NCBI GenBank assembly: GCA_023374045.1
Contig: CM041776.1
Span: 315,506,722-315,570,721, forward strand
Reading direction: 5' to 3'
DNA: 64,000 nt
Origin: Limonium bicolor
Taxonomy: Eukaryota; Streptophyta; Magnoliopsida; Caryophyllales; Plumbaginaceae
The number at the start of each line of letters is the position of its first letter. Position 1 is the stretch's first letter. The position numbers were made by a program, and so were the translations under genes. The notes under the pieces are model-generated. The model saw nothing but the letters and a program-made list of their open reading frames with translations, searched no databases and had not been told where the DNA came from. Of this stretch, positions 24,307-34,501 are shown in pieces.

Positions 24307-24412
24307 CTGGTTGCTATTCGCAGTACAAAATTACTAATCACCGCAGTACAAATTTTTTTAATTCATACTGGAGTTGTACACATGTAATGATGTCATGTTG
24401 TAACTTTTGTTT
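24307..24412. repeat. Left terminal inverted repeat of the MULE
   Basis: About 105 bases. Two copies of GCAGTACAAA lie close to the end. It matches the complement of 34389-34492 with a few substitutions and short indels. Confidence 0.85.
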
Positions 24413-24656
24413 TTTTTTTTAAATAATTTCTTGAGCGTAAACAGTAGTAAAAAACACTCGGGTGAAAAACACTTTAATTGTAAGAAAAGACGTTAAACCC
24501 TTTTTAATCGCATTTAAACGTTATAATTGTGAGTCCACGTAAGTTAAAGACATTTTATGTTGTGTTTGACTAAATTACAAACATTGTTACAATTTCAGAA
24601 CGTCGTACTGAAATCGCAGTTGAAAACGTCAATTTCAGGTAAAAAAACACTCGTAC

Positions 24657-24664
24657 TATATATA
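24657..24664 (+). promoter_or_regulatory. TATA box of the PMD gene
   Basis: TATATATA followed by a (TC)n tract at about 24690-24727 and a GC-rich leader. A donor site CGG/GTGAGT at 24824 and an acceptor TATGCAG at 25582 would remove a 5'-leader intron just before the first PMD codons. Confidence 0.5.
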
Positions 24665-25306
24665 GCCTAACCTTCCTTGGATTACTCATTTCTCTCTTAC
24701 TCACTCTCTCTCTCTCTCTCTCTCTCTTCCTTAAGAAGTCTCTTCTGACTTCCGGAGCCGCCGCTGGAGCCGCCACCGGCCGCCGCCAACTACCGCAGGA
24801 CCACCGCCGGAAAAATTTTCCGGGTGAGTTTTTTGAATTTTTTTTTCCAACTTAGAGATTTGAGTGTCCCGAGTATGAATTTGGTGTTAGTTTTTTGAAA
24901 TTCAACATCAATTGAGCTAGATCTAGCATGGAAAATTCGGATGAAACTTGAAAATTTTGAAAAAAAATAGTACAGGAGCAGGGCTACTCGGGTGGGAGTG
25001 CGGCGAGGACCGGTTCTCCTCGCCTGGAAGATCCGCGAGGAGGAGCGACACTCGATCGACACCAGGGCAGAGAGTAGAGCGGCTCGCGACTTCGGTTCTC
25101 CAGCGACACAGGGGGCGCGAGTAGTAGTGCTGCTCGCCCGCGTCTTTGTAGAGGAGTGGTGCTGCTCGACCGCGTCTGCCTATAGGAGAGGTACTGCTTG
25201 CGTGCGTCTGATCCGAGCATCTGCGCGGCTCGCCTTAGAGCAACTAGAGCAGCGGCGCTGCTCTACCCGGTGGAAGGCAACTATTTTTTTTTTAAAAAAA
25301 AAATAT

Positions 25307-25560
25307 TGTGAATGATTTAAATGTTTTAATTTGTTTTTTTTGAATTCTAATATTGTGAATGATTTTTAAATATTTTAATTTGTTTATTTTTGAATTCTAA
25401 TATTGTGAATGATTTTTAAATGTTTTAATTGGTTATTTTTTTGAATTCTAATTAATATTGTGAATGATTTATAAATGTTTGAATTTTTTTTGAATTGTAA
25501 TATTGTGATGATGATATGATTATAAATGTTTGAATTTTTATGTTATGAATGAGGAATATA
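25307..25560. repeat. Degenerate minisatellite in the PMD leader intron
   Basis: About five units of 50-60 bases built on ATATTGTGAATGATTT, a TAAATGTTTTAATTT-like stretch and TTGAATTCTA. Non-coding. Confidence 0.75.
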
Positions 25561-25584
25561 ACTGTGTGATATTCGTATGCAGTG

Positions 25585-28063
25585 ATGGATCGTCTGAAAA
25601 AAGCAGTAGTGAAACATGTATACACGAAGAGGAAGAATAAAGACCGGGGTACGGAGCAGCCTATGACGGCCTCGTACCGTCGTCGTGCACATGCTCCTGG
25701 TGAAGGGCCGAGTGATCCTGCCCCCCGCATGGAAGCAGCACGCCATTCATCGTTCCATCCGGGTCAATCTTTCAACGACCCGGCGTTTCAAGTACCTGCA
25801 CCACCAATGGTAGTGGAGGATGACTCGGCGTTGTTCGATATACCGATGAGAAACATGCCAGTGGTGTCATCATCCAGTAGTGCTTGGTCTGACAGATCAC
25901 TACACAGCGCTAGCAACAATATCTCGGGGAAGCAAGCAGCACCAGACTGCTCCGTTAGAAGCTCAGACGTCAGGCGGTGGTAGTTCATCACGTCCACCAC
26001 GCCCATCACCCGCCCGTGCTGATGAGGACCATGTGATGACTGAGTGTTTGCCACATGCTGATGATGGTGGTCGTGGTGCTGATGATGAGGACTCACCCGA
26101 CGTGGATGAAGAGCAGGATAATAAAGATGATGAAGTCATGGATAAGGAGGATGACACTGACGAGGAACGAAGCAGCGCTAGCGATGGTTCCAGTCATTCC
26201 TACCTCTTGGAAGTTGACAGAGGTGCCAGTTCCTGGCGGTCCACTACTCACTAGTGTTATCACTAGCTTCGGGGGTCATGTAGCGCTTGACTTATGGACC
26301 TAGACTAAGGTATGTTCTCTATCTTCTCCTGTATTTGATCATTTAAATCATACAACGTTTTGTAAGTGTTGAATATTGGTCATTATATAGGATCGTGGGG
26401 TTTTGAGTTTCAAATCCCGTAGGGTGATGCTTACATGCTGGCCAAAAGATCAAGTTACCTACAAAAGAGCAAGGAACATGCTTAAGTATTCTGGTATAGA
26501 GCACCTACAGGATATTACGATGCCATACAACAATATGTCCCTCATCAGTGCTTTTGTGGAGAGGTGGCAGCCTGATACAAACTCATTCCATATGTCGTTC
26601 GGTGGTGAGATGACGATTACCCTGCATGATGTGTGGATGATACTGCAAATCCCATTCGTCGGTCGTCCATTGATAGGGGAGATGTCGAAGGAGGTAATGG
26701 CTGATTGTCCTGATTTTGGAGGAGATGTTGAGACTATGACAGAGACACTGTGGAATACCGGTGCTGTATCGATTGCGAGCTTGTTGCAGCACTGTAGGGA
26801 TGAACCTGAAGACCCAATGAAGCAGGCATGTGGTTGGTTGTATCATTTGATCGGTACCACCATATTAGCTGGAAAATCAAATGGTCGTCTGAGTCCACAA
26901 TTGTTCTCGTTAGTAGCTCCCATGAAGAAAGCTACCAAGCTTCGTAAATATGCATGGGGAGCTGGTACTCTTGCATGGTTATATCGCCAGCTTGGGATAG
27001 CCTCTCGTGTCGGCTCCAGTGGGATAGCTGGTTCTATGACGTTACTTGAGGTATGTGTCCTAATGTGCATCTAGTATATGATAAACACTGAGTATTAATA
27101 ATTGGTACTGCTTAATCATTCTAGTGTTTTATATGCACAGTGCTGATTTATGCGTACTTTCCTACATTAAGAGCAGCGATTAGCCCAGACTGGCGCTCTA
27201 ATGATGATAGACCTTGGGCTCTAAGATGGGTGAGATCTACCTCTCAAGTGCAGGATCATCGTTCACTGCAAGGCTATCGTGAGCATCTAGATGCTTTGAC
27301 TGCTCTAAATGTAAGTGTTTGTAGTTGCTAACACATTGAACCATTATTATTTTGTCTTTCGTTGTTGGTTACATCTTACTATTTATGTTCATTGTAGATT
27401 GATTGGTTCCCTACGGTCGGGATAATGTTAATGTTCATGGAGGGCGCACATGTATAGAGGTAACATACAGGTTATGGGGTTGAATGAGCCATACTTGCCT
27501 AGGCGTTGTCTGCGCCAATTTGGTTACATTCAGGGTATCCCTGAACCTCCTATTAGACCCAACCCAAGGTCTGAAAAAAGAGGAAAAACCCCACCCTACA
27601 CTGTGTATACCCCCCCCCCCCCCCATGTATAGTTTGTGGGAAAACACTCCTAAATTGCTGGTTCCAGGGTATACACTCATAAATGCGCGGTTGCATGCTT
27701 GCGACCCACTCTACCTAGATTGGTACACCAAGCATACACACCCGAAGATCCTAAACCCTGAGAGTTATCAGACCACCCTGGTTCATTGTCCAGATCCCTG
27801 TCTAGTAAGTCATATTTTCATACTACTTCATCACATATCACTTATTTTTTATGTGTACTTACCTGACCAAGTGTGTTACAGCTACTGTTGAGGAGGAAAG
27901 TGAGCTTGCACACCCGTACTACCAAGAGAACAATGCATGGGACTGGTACTATCGTCAGGGGAGAGCCAGAAGAAGAACAAAGGGCTGCAACTCATGGTCT
28001 TGAGGATGTGTTCAGCTCTTTATACATATGGGATAGTTACCAGCGCCAGCATGGTGCACCCTA
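25585..28063 (+). pseudogene. Plant mobile domain (MAIN-like) protein gene, broken
   Basis: Starts MDRLKKAVVKHVYTKRKNKD after a leader intron. A low-complexity acidic segment follows, then PGGPLLTSVITSFGGHVALDLW, the entry to the PMD. After an intron (about 26313-26390) comes DRGVLSFKSRR and the core: MLKYSGIEHL, FHMSFGGEMTITLHDVWMIL (a hallmark of the family), LYHLIGTTILAGKSN and YAWGAGTLAWLYRQLG. Further exons give LIYAYFPTLRAAI and LRQFGYIQGIPEPP. The frame shifts at about 25930, 26195 and 27415, and a TAG follows DLWT. PMD proteins (MAIN, MAIL1) act in the nucleus in transposon silencing and gene expression, and the domain itself is widespread in plant transposons. Here it sits upstream of a MULE transposase in the same orientation. 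Confidence 0.88.
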
Positions 28064-28163
28064 GTGGTTGTCATCTTGGATTTGGATGTAATAAACTTTA
28101 GTATCATCTTGGAACTATTTGTTGTCTTCCATTTTTACTTGGTGTGTTAGACACTAGTACAAT

Positions 28164-28364
28164 TTGTGTGGTTGTAGTTTTTTCTGGTGGACTGGTGATG
28201 GTGGAATTATTGCTGACAATGCTGGTGACCTTGTTGATGATCTGTTGGTTGATTTTGTGGAGGTTCTTAGAACCGGTGGAGATAAGAAAAACAAGGGAGA
28301 CTATGCCAATTTTTTTCTAGAAATGCATCGTTTCTGCAGTGCTTTAAAATCAGCAAGATTGTAG
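28164..28364 (+). pseudogene. Possible captured exon fragment, origin unknown
   Basis: Open frame of 66 codons whose middle, DDLLVDFVEVLRTGGDKKN then YANFFLEMHRFCSALKSA, has the helical, charged look of a real soluble protein rather than chance translation. It stops with TAG just before the AGO-derived blocks. I do not recognise its source. It could be another host gene piece picked up by the MULE. Confidence 0.35.
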
Positions 28365-28442
28365 CTTGATGATTGGAGAGCAAGCACATATATGTCACGA
28401 GAAAGTGAATAACTATCTAACATGTACCAAAGATTGGTAGAA

Positions 28443-28588
28443 GAAGAAGAATTTGGTAGAATTTGGTTGTCGTCACACAATGCATGGCTCCTTTCAAAGT
28501 TAACGATCAGTATTTGACAAATGTGCTTCTTAAGATCAATGCCAATCTGGGTGGTCTAAATTCTTTGTTGGTCGTTGAGTGTTCTTAG
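28443..28588 (+). pseudogene. AGO4-clade fragment, copy 1 (MID/PIWI border)
   Basis: Encodes, with one frameshift near 28470, KKNLVEFG, then VNDQYLTNVLLKINANLGGL and NSLLVVE. This is the highly conserved stretch between the MID and PIWI domains of the AGO4/6/9 group. It is a shorter, diverged copy of the block at 28692-28936. Non-functional alone. Confidence 0.88.
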
Positions 28589-28691
28589 GAATGATAGTGT
28601 TGAAATGAAATGTCTAACATGTACCAAAGATTGAATATGTTATGAGAAATGAAATATATCAAAATGTAGAAATTCCTAAGAAAGAAAAGAT

Positions 28692-28936
28692 GTGTGACCA
28701 GCTTCGATCTAAACTTCCCGGAATGCCTTTGTTTCTGTTGTGCTTGCTGCCTGAGAGAAAGAATTGTGATATTTAGGCCTTGGCAGAAGAAGAATTTGGT
28801 AGAATTTGGTGTTGTCACACAATGCATGGCTCCTTTCAAAGTTAACGATCAGTATTTGACAAATGTGCTTCTTAAGATCAATGCCAATCTGGGTGGTCTA
28901 AATTCTTTGTTGGTCGTTGAGTGTTCTCAAGAATGA
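28692..28936 (+). pseudogene. AGO4-clade fragment, copy 2 (MID domain)
   Basis: Encodes QLRSKLPGMPLFLLCLLPE, RKNCDI, then after a one-base shift PWQKKNLVEFGVVTQCMAP, VNDQYLTNVLLKINANLGGL and NSLLVVE. The order and residues match the MID end and PIWI start of AGO4-type Argonautes, which bind 24-nt siRNAs and guide DNA methylation at transposons. The first PIWI aspartate (normally in GMDVSHG) is not included. The 3' flank is shared with copy 1. Confidence 0.92.
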
Positions 28937-29052
28937 TAGTGTTGAAATGAAATATCTAACATGTACCAAAGATTGAATATGTCACGAGAAATGAAATATA
29001 TCAAAATGTAGAAATTCCTAAGAAAGAAAAGTCCGCGAATTCAAATCCTATG

Positions 29053-29248
29053 AATCACATAATTGAGAAAAGGAAGCCTGAGCAGATTATAATATTTAGG
29101 GATGGTGTGAGTGAATCTCAGTTCAACCATGTTCTAAACATCAAGCTTGACCAAAATATTGAGGCTTGCAAATTTCTGGATGAAAGCTGGAACCCCAAGT
29201 TTGTGGTGGATGCCCTAATAATGTCCCTCCCTGTACTGTTATTGATAA
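29053..29248 (+). pseudogene. AGO4-clade fragment, PIWI domain
   Basis: Encodes KRKPEQIIIFRDGVSESQFN, then HVLNIKLDQNIEACKFLDES and WNPKFVV, the PIWI region holding the second catalytic aspartate (in RDGVSE). It then jumps, with a shift, to PNNVPPCTVIDNTVCHEK. About 18 residues normally between them are missing. The order follows that of a real AGO4 gene, so the element probably captured one gene and then lost and duplicated parts. Confidence 0.92.
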
Positions 29249-29489
29249 TACGGTGTGTCACGAGAAATGAAATATATCAAAATGTAGAAATTCCTAAGAA
29301 AGATAAGTCCCCGAATTCAAATATGATGAATCACATAATTAAAAGTGAATAACTATAACAACACATTTATTCCACATCCAAACATCTACCAAAGACTATA
29401 AATCCCGAAAGTATGACAACACGAGAACTAACAAGATCAACTACGCAATAACAATAACCTAATTATTTCCTAACCTTTGTCTCTCTATT

Positions 29490-29898
29490 CCCTGTGCTAT
29501 TACATTACGTCGCATCTCATAAATTGGTTCTTGGTGTTGAAAATCATCATCATCGGGCTCAATAAGATCATAAATAACAAGTAATGGAATATGAGCGATG
29601 AAATCATTATACTCCATGTAATTCTCCATCATCCGGCGAACTGATGTATCATTTCGTACATGAATAAAAGTCCACTCGTAGTTGCCCTCCAGCCCCCCAA
29701 ATACACCATGGTTGTTATGTTTATTCTGCCGAGGAGGGACTGTAGTGCTCGAATTACTCGTCGTTGTAGATCACGGAGATTACTAGGATATGGCATAGTA
29801 ACTTCTACGCGTCTGTGCCCCATTCTTCTATCAAATTGTGCTCCATGACGACCAAAAGTAGCTACATAATTAACGTGCAAACAGAAAGGAAACTCCAT
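29490..29898 (-). pseudogene. Short divergent ORF of the MULE
   Basis: From 29898 reads MEFPFCLHVNYVATFGRHGA, then RRVEVTMPYPSNLRDLQRRV. After a shift near 29690 it continues as GNYEWTFIHVRNDTSVRRMM and an acidic C-terminus to about 29490. The first part could be the PB1-like or N-terminal module that often precedes MULE transposases. That is a guess. It is transcribed away from the transposase, with which it shares a 640-base spacer. Confidence 0.45.
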
Positions 29899-30185
29899 TT
29901 AATTGTGAGAGCGAAATGGGAATTAAGGTATGAAGAGTTCAAGCAAGATGTAATTAGACAAATTATGAGAGCACAGGGTAAGGAATGAGTATGTTGGGAC
30001 ACTAATACCCTCTTTATAATATTTGAGTAACGGTCACTGACATGTCCAACGGCTAGTTCAACGGCTACTGAAAGAAAAACAGGGTTATATCGTGAATTTT
30101 CCCTAAAAAGAATTCACCCCCACTATTCAAATTAGATTCTAGGCGAAGGAAGCGTACCAAACACACCATGGAGAAGTTGATGATC

Positions 30186-30389
30186 CGGTACAAAGTGAAT
30201 TCAAAGTTACCATAGGAAATTACTTTTGTCAGGAAAGGTACACGTACCAGGTCACTGTGCACGTACCAGGTTACCGTTTGCAGTACAAAGTGAATTCAAA
30301 GTTACCATAGGTAATTACTTTTGTCAGAAAGGTACATGTACCATGTCACTGTGCACATACCAGGTTACCGTTTGTTGCAGTACTTGTAA
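30186..30389. repeat. Tandem duplication in the divergent spacer
   Basis: Two units of about 101 bases, each with AGTACAAAGTGAATTCAAAG, TTACCATAGG-AATTACTTTTG and GGTACACGTACCAGGTCACT-type palindromic sequence ending GTTACCGTTTG. They lie directly upstream of the transposase TATA box, so a regulatory role is plausible. The palindrome GGTAC-(AC/AT)-GTACC is also present. Confidence 0.8.
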
Positions 30390-30416
30390 CCTTGTGGCTA
30401 GTTCATGACCAACCTC

Positions 30417-30423
30417 TATATAA
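30417..30423 (+). promoter_or_regulatory. TATA box of the MULE transposase gene
   Basis: TATATAA in a CT-rich context, about 120 bases before the transposase ATG at 30537. The leader between is pyrimidine-rich. Confidence 0.55.
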
Positions 30424-30536
30424 GGGATGCCTCCTCCATTTCATCTTCACACACTCACTCTCCATATTCTCGAAGCTCTCTATCTCCTCACTCTCTTCCA
30501 AAAATAATTTTGTAAAACTGTGCAAGCTCTCTAAAC

Positions 30537-32690
30537 ATGAGTCAATCTTCAGATTCCGATCATGAGTATGTTCCAGTATCAAGCCCAGTAAGTATTAGTT
30601 TATTTATTGTCTTTGTAAATCATATTCACACTAATATTTCATATTTCAATATTCATCTAACATTCTCTCACCCCTTATTGCAGGAAAGTGACTCAACCAC
30701 TGATTCAGATTGGGATGAATTTGATGAAGGCGTTCCAGATCATAATGCAGAGATGGATGACTACATGCAACAGATGTATAATCGACCTCCGGTGGTGGAT
30801 ACAGGTTACTTATTTCAAACAAACCAGGCCTTTAGGAGTAAAGAAGAAGCGAAAGCTTGGGTAGATAGTGTTGGCCATCCCAACCATATCTACACCATAA
30901 TTCAAAGTTCTCGGTCGGGCCAAGATTTCCACATAACATGCGAGAGGTATTGGAAACCACGAAGGACATCACGACCTGGTGTCATCAACCGACACAAATC
31001 ATCTGGTTCAAAGAAATGTGGTTGTCCTTTTCGAATTAAGAGGTATTACACAAGCTACGGGTGTTTCTTGCAAGTGGGTCACGGATGGCATAACCATGAT
31101 CGCGCTGAGTGGGCAGAGGGTCATTTGTAGGAAAACGCCTGACTGAGGCGGAGGAGATTATGATCGATCAGAGAAGCAGAGTCGGTGTGCCACCCTGTGC
31201 AATTTATTCAGAGCTCACAATAATCAACCAAGAATGTCAGCAACAAGAAAGACATATACAACCGGATACAAAAAACAAAACTAGTAAAGAGAGATGGTCG
31301 ATCTATGGTGCAGACTCTGCTGAGTGAGATAGACAAAAACAACTACTACTACGATTACACTACAGAACCAAGTAAGTCAACTCAGTATGTCTCAAATAAC
31401 TTCAATCATTTAGGTTTCATATTAATTTGATAGATAACATGATTATATTTCACAATTTAGGGGATCAAACACGACTTGGGTCCATTTTCTTTGCACACCC
31501 TACCTCTAGATTACTGCTCCATGCTTTCCCGTATGTCATAGGCATTGATGCTACCTATAAAACAAACATAGCAAAAATGCCTTTGGTTCAGTTCATCGGG
31601 ATGACAAGTATAGGCAAAAACTTCAGCATTGCCTTCGCCTTCTTGTATCAGAATCAACAGACATGTATGTGTGGGCACTTCAACAATTAAGGGACCTCCT
31701 CGGGCGAACTACAACCTCTACATTTATCACCGAGATGTCTGGCCCTGATGAATGCCTTAGAAGAGGTATTTCCTGAATCTCATCATCTACTATGTCGGTG
31801 GCACATAAGTAGGAACGTTCAGGGGAAAGCTGAGACTTATATGGGTGATAGAGGAAGGGCGGCGGCTGCAGTCCGAATGTGGACTTCGGTTGTCTACTAT
31901 AGCACAGAGCAGGACTATAACGAGAGGTACAAAAATTTCAAGAATACATACCGAAGCTACCCACGTTTCATTACGTATGTTGCATCAGTCTGGGAGAAAT
32001 ACAAGGAAAAATTGGTGGAGGCTTGGGTCAAGAATGTGTTGCACTTCGGCAACACAACGACAAATAGGTAAAATTGTTAATCTTGTAATGTTTAAGACAA
32101 TACAGTCATTGTTATAGATCTATAAAACTTACTAAACATTGATAGGGTGGAGAGCGCACATTCTTCTCTAAAGGCGAGAGATTAAGGAGTGCTAGACACA
32201 CTTTGGATGTAATCTTTCCAAAGATTAACGATCATGTGAATACAAGCATCCGGGAGTTAAAAAAGGATTTTGAGGCAGCCAAACAAAACACAAAGACAGA
32301 AGAGAGCATATGAGGGTTCCAATTGCTGACCTGATGGGAAGGTTAGTACCCTTTGCTTAGATGAGCTAGTCAAGGAGCTTGTAAGGGCGAATTATGTGCA
32401 AATAGACAGCTCACTCTGTGGATGTGATAAGGTAACCTCTCATGGATTACCTTGCACTTGTAAATTAAACTACATGCTGGATAGTGGTATACATCTTCGA
32501 AGAGGGATATACATCGTTTCTGGTATACCCTAAGCTGGGAGAAACATGAATCGACAATTGATATGGTATCCTACAAGGAGGAAGAACATAATAGATGGCG
32601 AGATATAGCTTCTGAGGTAGCACAGTTAGATGATCCTACTCTGATGGTGAAATGTTACAGTCAAATCCAAAACTTCCTTCACCTAGATAG
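30537..32690 (+). pseudogene. MULE transposase, frameshifted
   Basis: Starts MSQSSDSDHEYVPVSSP with introns at 30588-30683, 31372-31460 and 32068-32145. The N-terminal zinc/FAR1-like module reads NQAFRSKEEAKAWVDSVG, then KKCGCPFRIKRYYTSYG. The MULE catalytic domain has PYVIGIDATYKTN (first Asp) and MPLVQFIGMTSIGKNFSIAF. CRWHISRNVQGKAE follows, then a SWIM zinc finger (CGCDKVTSHGLPCTC, about 32415-32460). The segment expected to hold the second catalytic Asp (normally T-D-R-D before LALMNAL) reads SPRC or TEMSG, so it is damaged. Further shifts lie near 31120, 31270 and 31735. It would cut and join the element's ends if intact. Confidence 0.92.
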
Positions 32691-33452
32691 GTGTGCCAAT
32701 TAGGAGAGCCATTGGAACAGTTTGGGATTGGTAGACCTACCGGGCCCTCAAGACCAAACCGACGGGAACCTTCGTCTTGGGAGCGTAACCGACCAAGGGC
32801 AGGCCAGTCAGAAGGAGCGCCATCAAATAGAAGATCACGTAATAGAGGATCATCAAATCATAGTCGATTCCTGCCCCTAGACAACTTCCCATACTACCAA
32901 AATTTCAACCCCAACCTCTATCAATATATGACTGGGTATATTGATGTTCGTGGAGATGGGAATTGTGGTTTCAGGGTCATTGCTGATTACCTATATTCAA
33001 ATGAAGAGAGGTGGAAAGATGTTCGTAGAGCATTGTACAATCACATGAAGAATACAGAACCGGCGAATGGACTATACAAGGCCATTTTTAACGAAGGACC
33101 GTACAACGGCATGTTAAGAGCACTTCGTTGGAATTCACGAGAGCCAGCACCTCCAGAGAAATGGATGACCACGGAAATGGGGTTGGCGATCGCGACAAAT
33201 ACACTTCGATAGTAGTTTTCTACTCCTGTCTGGGGGGGTAGTATGACAAGTGCCACATACCTTCCGCTCGATAATTATACCGATCGTGATAGCCCAAGAG
33301 GAGAGATCCACATAGGAATTTGCCCCCAGGGTCATTTCGTAAGGTTCGGCATGGTCGATGACTCCCCACTCCCCCTGTCTATCCGCAATGGTTCTTTTAT
33401 AGAGATCCAAACACTGTCGGACCTTGGATTCATCAAATACAATCTAGGTTAG
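32691..33452 (+). pseudogene. OTU cysteine protease domain at the transposase C-terminus
   Basis: A basic, Arg/Ser-rich linker (ERNRPRAGQSEG and on) leads to DVRGDGNCGFRVIADYLYSN, the OTU signature. The nucleophile Cys codon is at 32964 with the Asp two residues before it. The C-terminal block GHFVRFGMVDDSPLPL with the likely catalytic His (33333) follows after a shift at a G7 run (about 33233). OTU enzymes remove ubiquitin. The domain continues the transposase reading direction with no gap that looks like a new promoter, so a transposase-OTU fusion is likely. The active-site residues look intact even though the frame is broken. Confidence 0.85.
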
Positions 33453-33465
33453 ATAGTTGGATCAA

Positions 33466-33580
33466 CTTTGTAACTTAGTTTTCTTTAACTTAGTTGTTGT
33501 TGTAACTTAGTCTTTCTTTAACTTAGTTGTTTTTTGTAACTTAGTTTTTCTTTAACTTAGTTGTTGTTTTAATCATATTG
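33466..33580. repeat. Three-unit minisatellite after the OTU domain
   Basis: About three copies of a 35-37 base unit, TAACTTAGTTTTTCTTTAAC then TTAGTTGTTGTT. Probably part of the 3' UTR of the transposase gene. Confidence 0.75.
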
Positions 33581-33673
33581 ACTTAAATTTGGTTATTCAA
33601 TTGTCTATTATTTCAAAAAAAGTGTCTCCCTATAACATTCAAACTTATTCAACTAAGTTTGGTGGAAAAAAAT

Positions 33674-33712
33674 TGTACTGCAAATAGTAAGTATTTTGCT
33701 ATTAGCAGTACA
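33674..33712. repeat. Palindrome of MULE terminal motifs
   Basis: TTGTACTGCAAATAG and GCTATTAGCAGTACAA face each other around a 10-base spacer. Both halves are the MULE terminal motif TTGCTATTCGCAGTAC in altered form, here internal to the element. Confidence 0.6.
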
Positions 33713-33738
33713 AATTAATTTAAGTCAAATTAATAATA

Positions 33739-34233
33739 GAGTAAATTACTCAGAACCCCCTTGAGGATTTAGGATATTACAGTTAACACCCTTGTGTTTA
33801 TCATAATTACTGGTAACCACCTCGAGGTTAAGGTATCTTTGACTACGAGCCCCAAACTATATCTTTGTTATTAAGAAGTTAACTACGTGTTGACCTATCA
33901 GCTTAATCACATTAATAATGTCAGACTGGACAAAAAACACTACTTAATCTGTATTGTTATTTTCCTAAAAATGTCAACCTTGCCTCGAAAATGCATCTAA
34001 AGTGGGATGAGAGAGAGTTAGACGATGTGATTAAGCAGTTTTGTTGTCCATCTTGGCATTATTTATGTGATTAAGTTGATAGATCAACACGTAGTAACTT
34101 TCTAATAACAAAGTTATAGTTTGGGGGCTCGTAGTAAAAGATACCTTAATCTTGAGGTGGTTACCAATAATTATGATAAACACAAGGGGGTTAACTGTAA
34201 TATCCCAAATCCTCAAGGGGGTTCTGAGTACTC
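33739..34233. mobile_element. Fold-back MITE, TSD TTAATAATA
   Basis: Terminal arms of about 180 bases start GAGTAAATTACTCAGAACCC on the left and, by complement, GAGTACTCAGAACCCCC on the right. Identical 9-base flanks TTAATAATA lie at 33730-33738 and 34234-34242. Non-coding. The 9-base duplication fits a Mutator-type MITE. It lies inside the larger MULE near its right end. Confidence 0.88.
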
Positions 34234-34388
34234 TTAATAATATAACACATAAAAATGTAATCCAACACTTTTTTTACAAAAAAAAGGTTCCTGTATTGAT
34301 TCGAACAAAAAAGTAACTAGTAAAATTCGCTACTAATCAACTACAAACTACTTCGGTAAATTTACTTTCAGATATCATTTTTGGAAAA

Positions 34389-34492
34389 AAAAAACACAGC
34401 GACACATTATTACATGTGTACAACGTCAATATGAATAAAAAAATTTTTGTACTGCGGGTGATTAGTAATTTTGTACTGCGAATAGCAACCCC
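34389..34492. repeat. Right terminal inverted repeat of the MULE
   Basis: Ends TTTTGTACTGCGAATAGCAA followed by CCC. Complementary to 24307-24412. Confidence 0.85.
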
Positions 34493-34501
34493 TTTTTAAA
34501 A

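Larger units (their letters stand above)
28600..29345. repeat. Threefold repeat flanking the AGO pieces
   Basis: A block containing GAGAAATGAAATATATCAAA and ATGTAGAAATTCCTAAGAAA occurs at about 28635-28690, 28980-29035 and 29258-29310. In the first two cases it is preceded by AACATGTACCAAAGATTGAA. The duplication unit also takes in the AGO fragment (copies 1 and 2). Confidence 0.85.
24307..34492 (+). mobile_element. 10.2-kb Mutator-like element with PMD, AGO4 pieces and OTU
   Basis: The left end (24307 onward, GGTTGCTATTCGCAGTACAA) and the complement of the right end match over about 105 bases, including CACATGTAAT. The flanks are A/T-rich 9-base repeats that differ at one position (TTTTTTAAA at 24298, CTTTTTAAA at 34492). 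Contents on the plus strand are a PMD protein gene, captured ARGONAUTE fragments, and a MULE transposase with an OTU domain. A short ORF on the minus strand lies before the transposase. Several reading frames are broken. It sits inside CACTA-like sequence. Confidence 0.88.

Noticed and set aside
24984..25315. GC-rich open frames on both strands near the PMD leader
   Set aside because: They sit in the predicted leader intron, show only Arg/Ser-rich low-complexity peptides and have no homologous motif.
27610..27624. Run of 15 C in the PMD gene as a possible programmed frameshift site
   Set aside because: Frameshifts occur at many other places in the gene, and a long homopolymer is a usual sequencing-error site.
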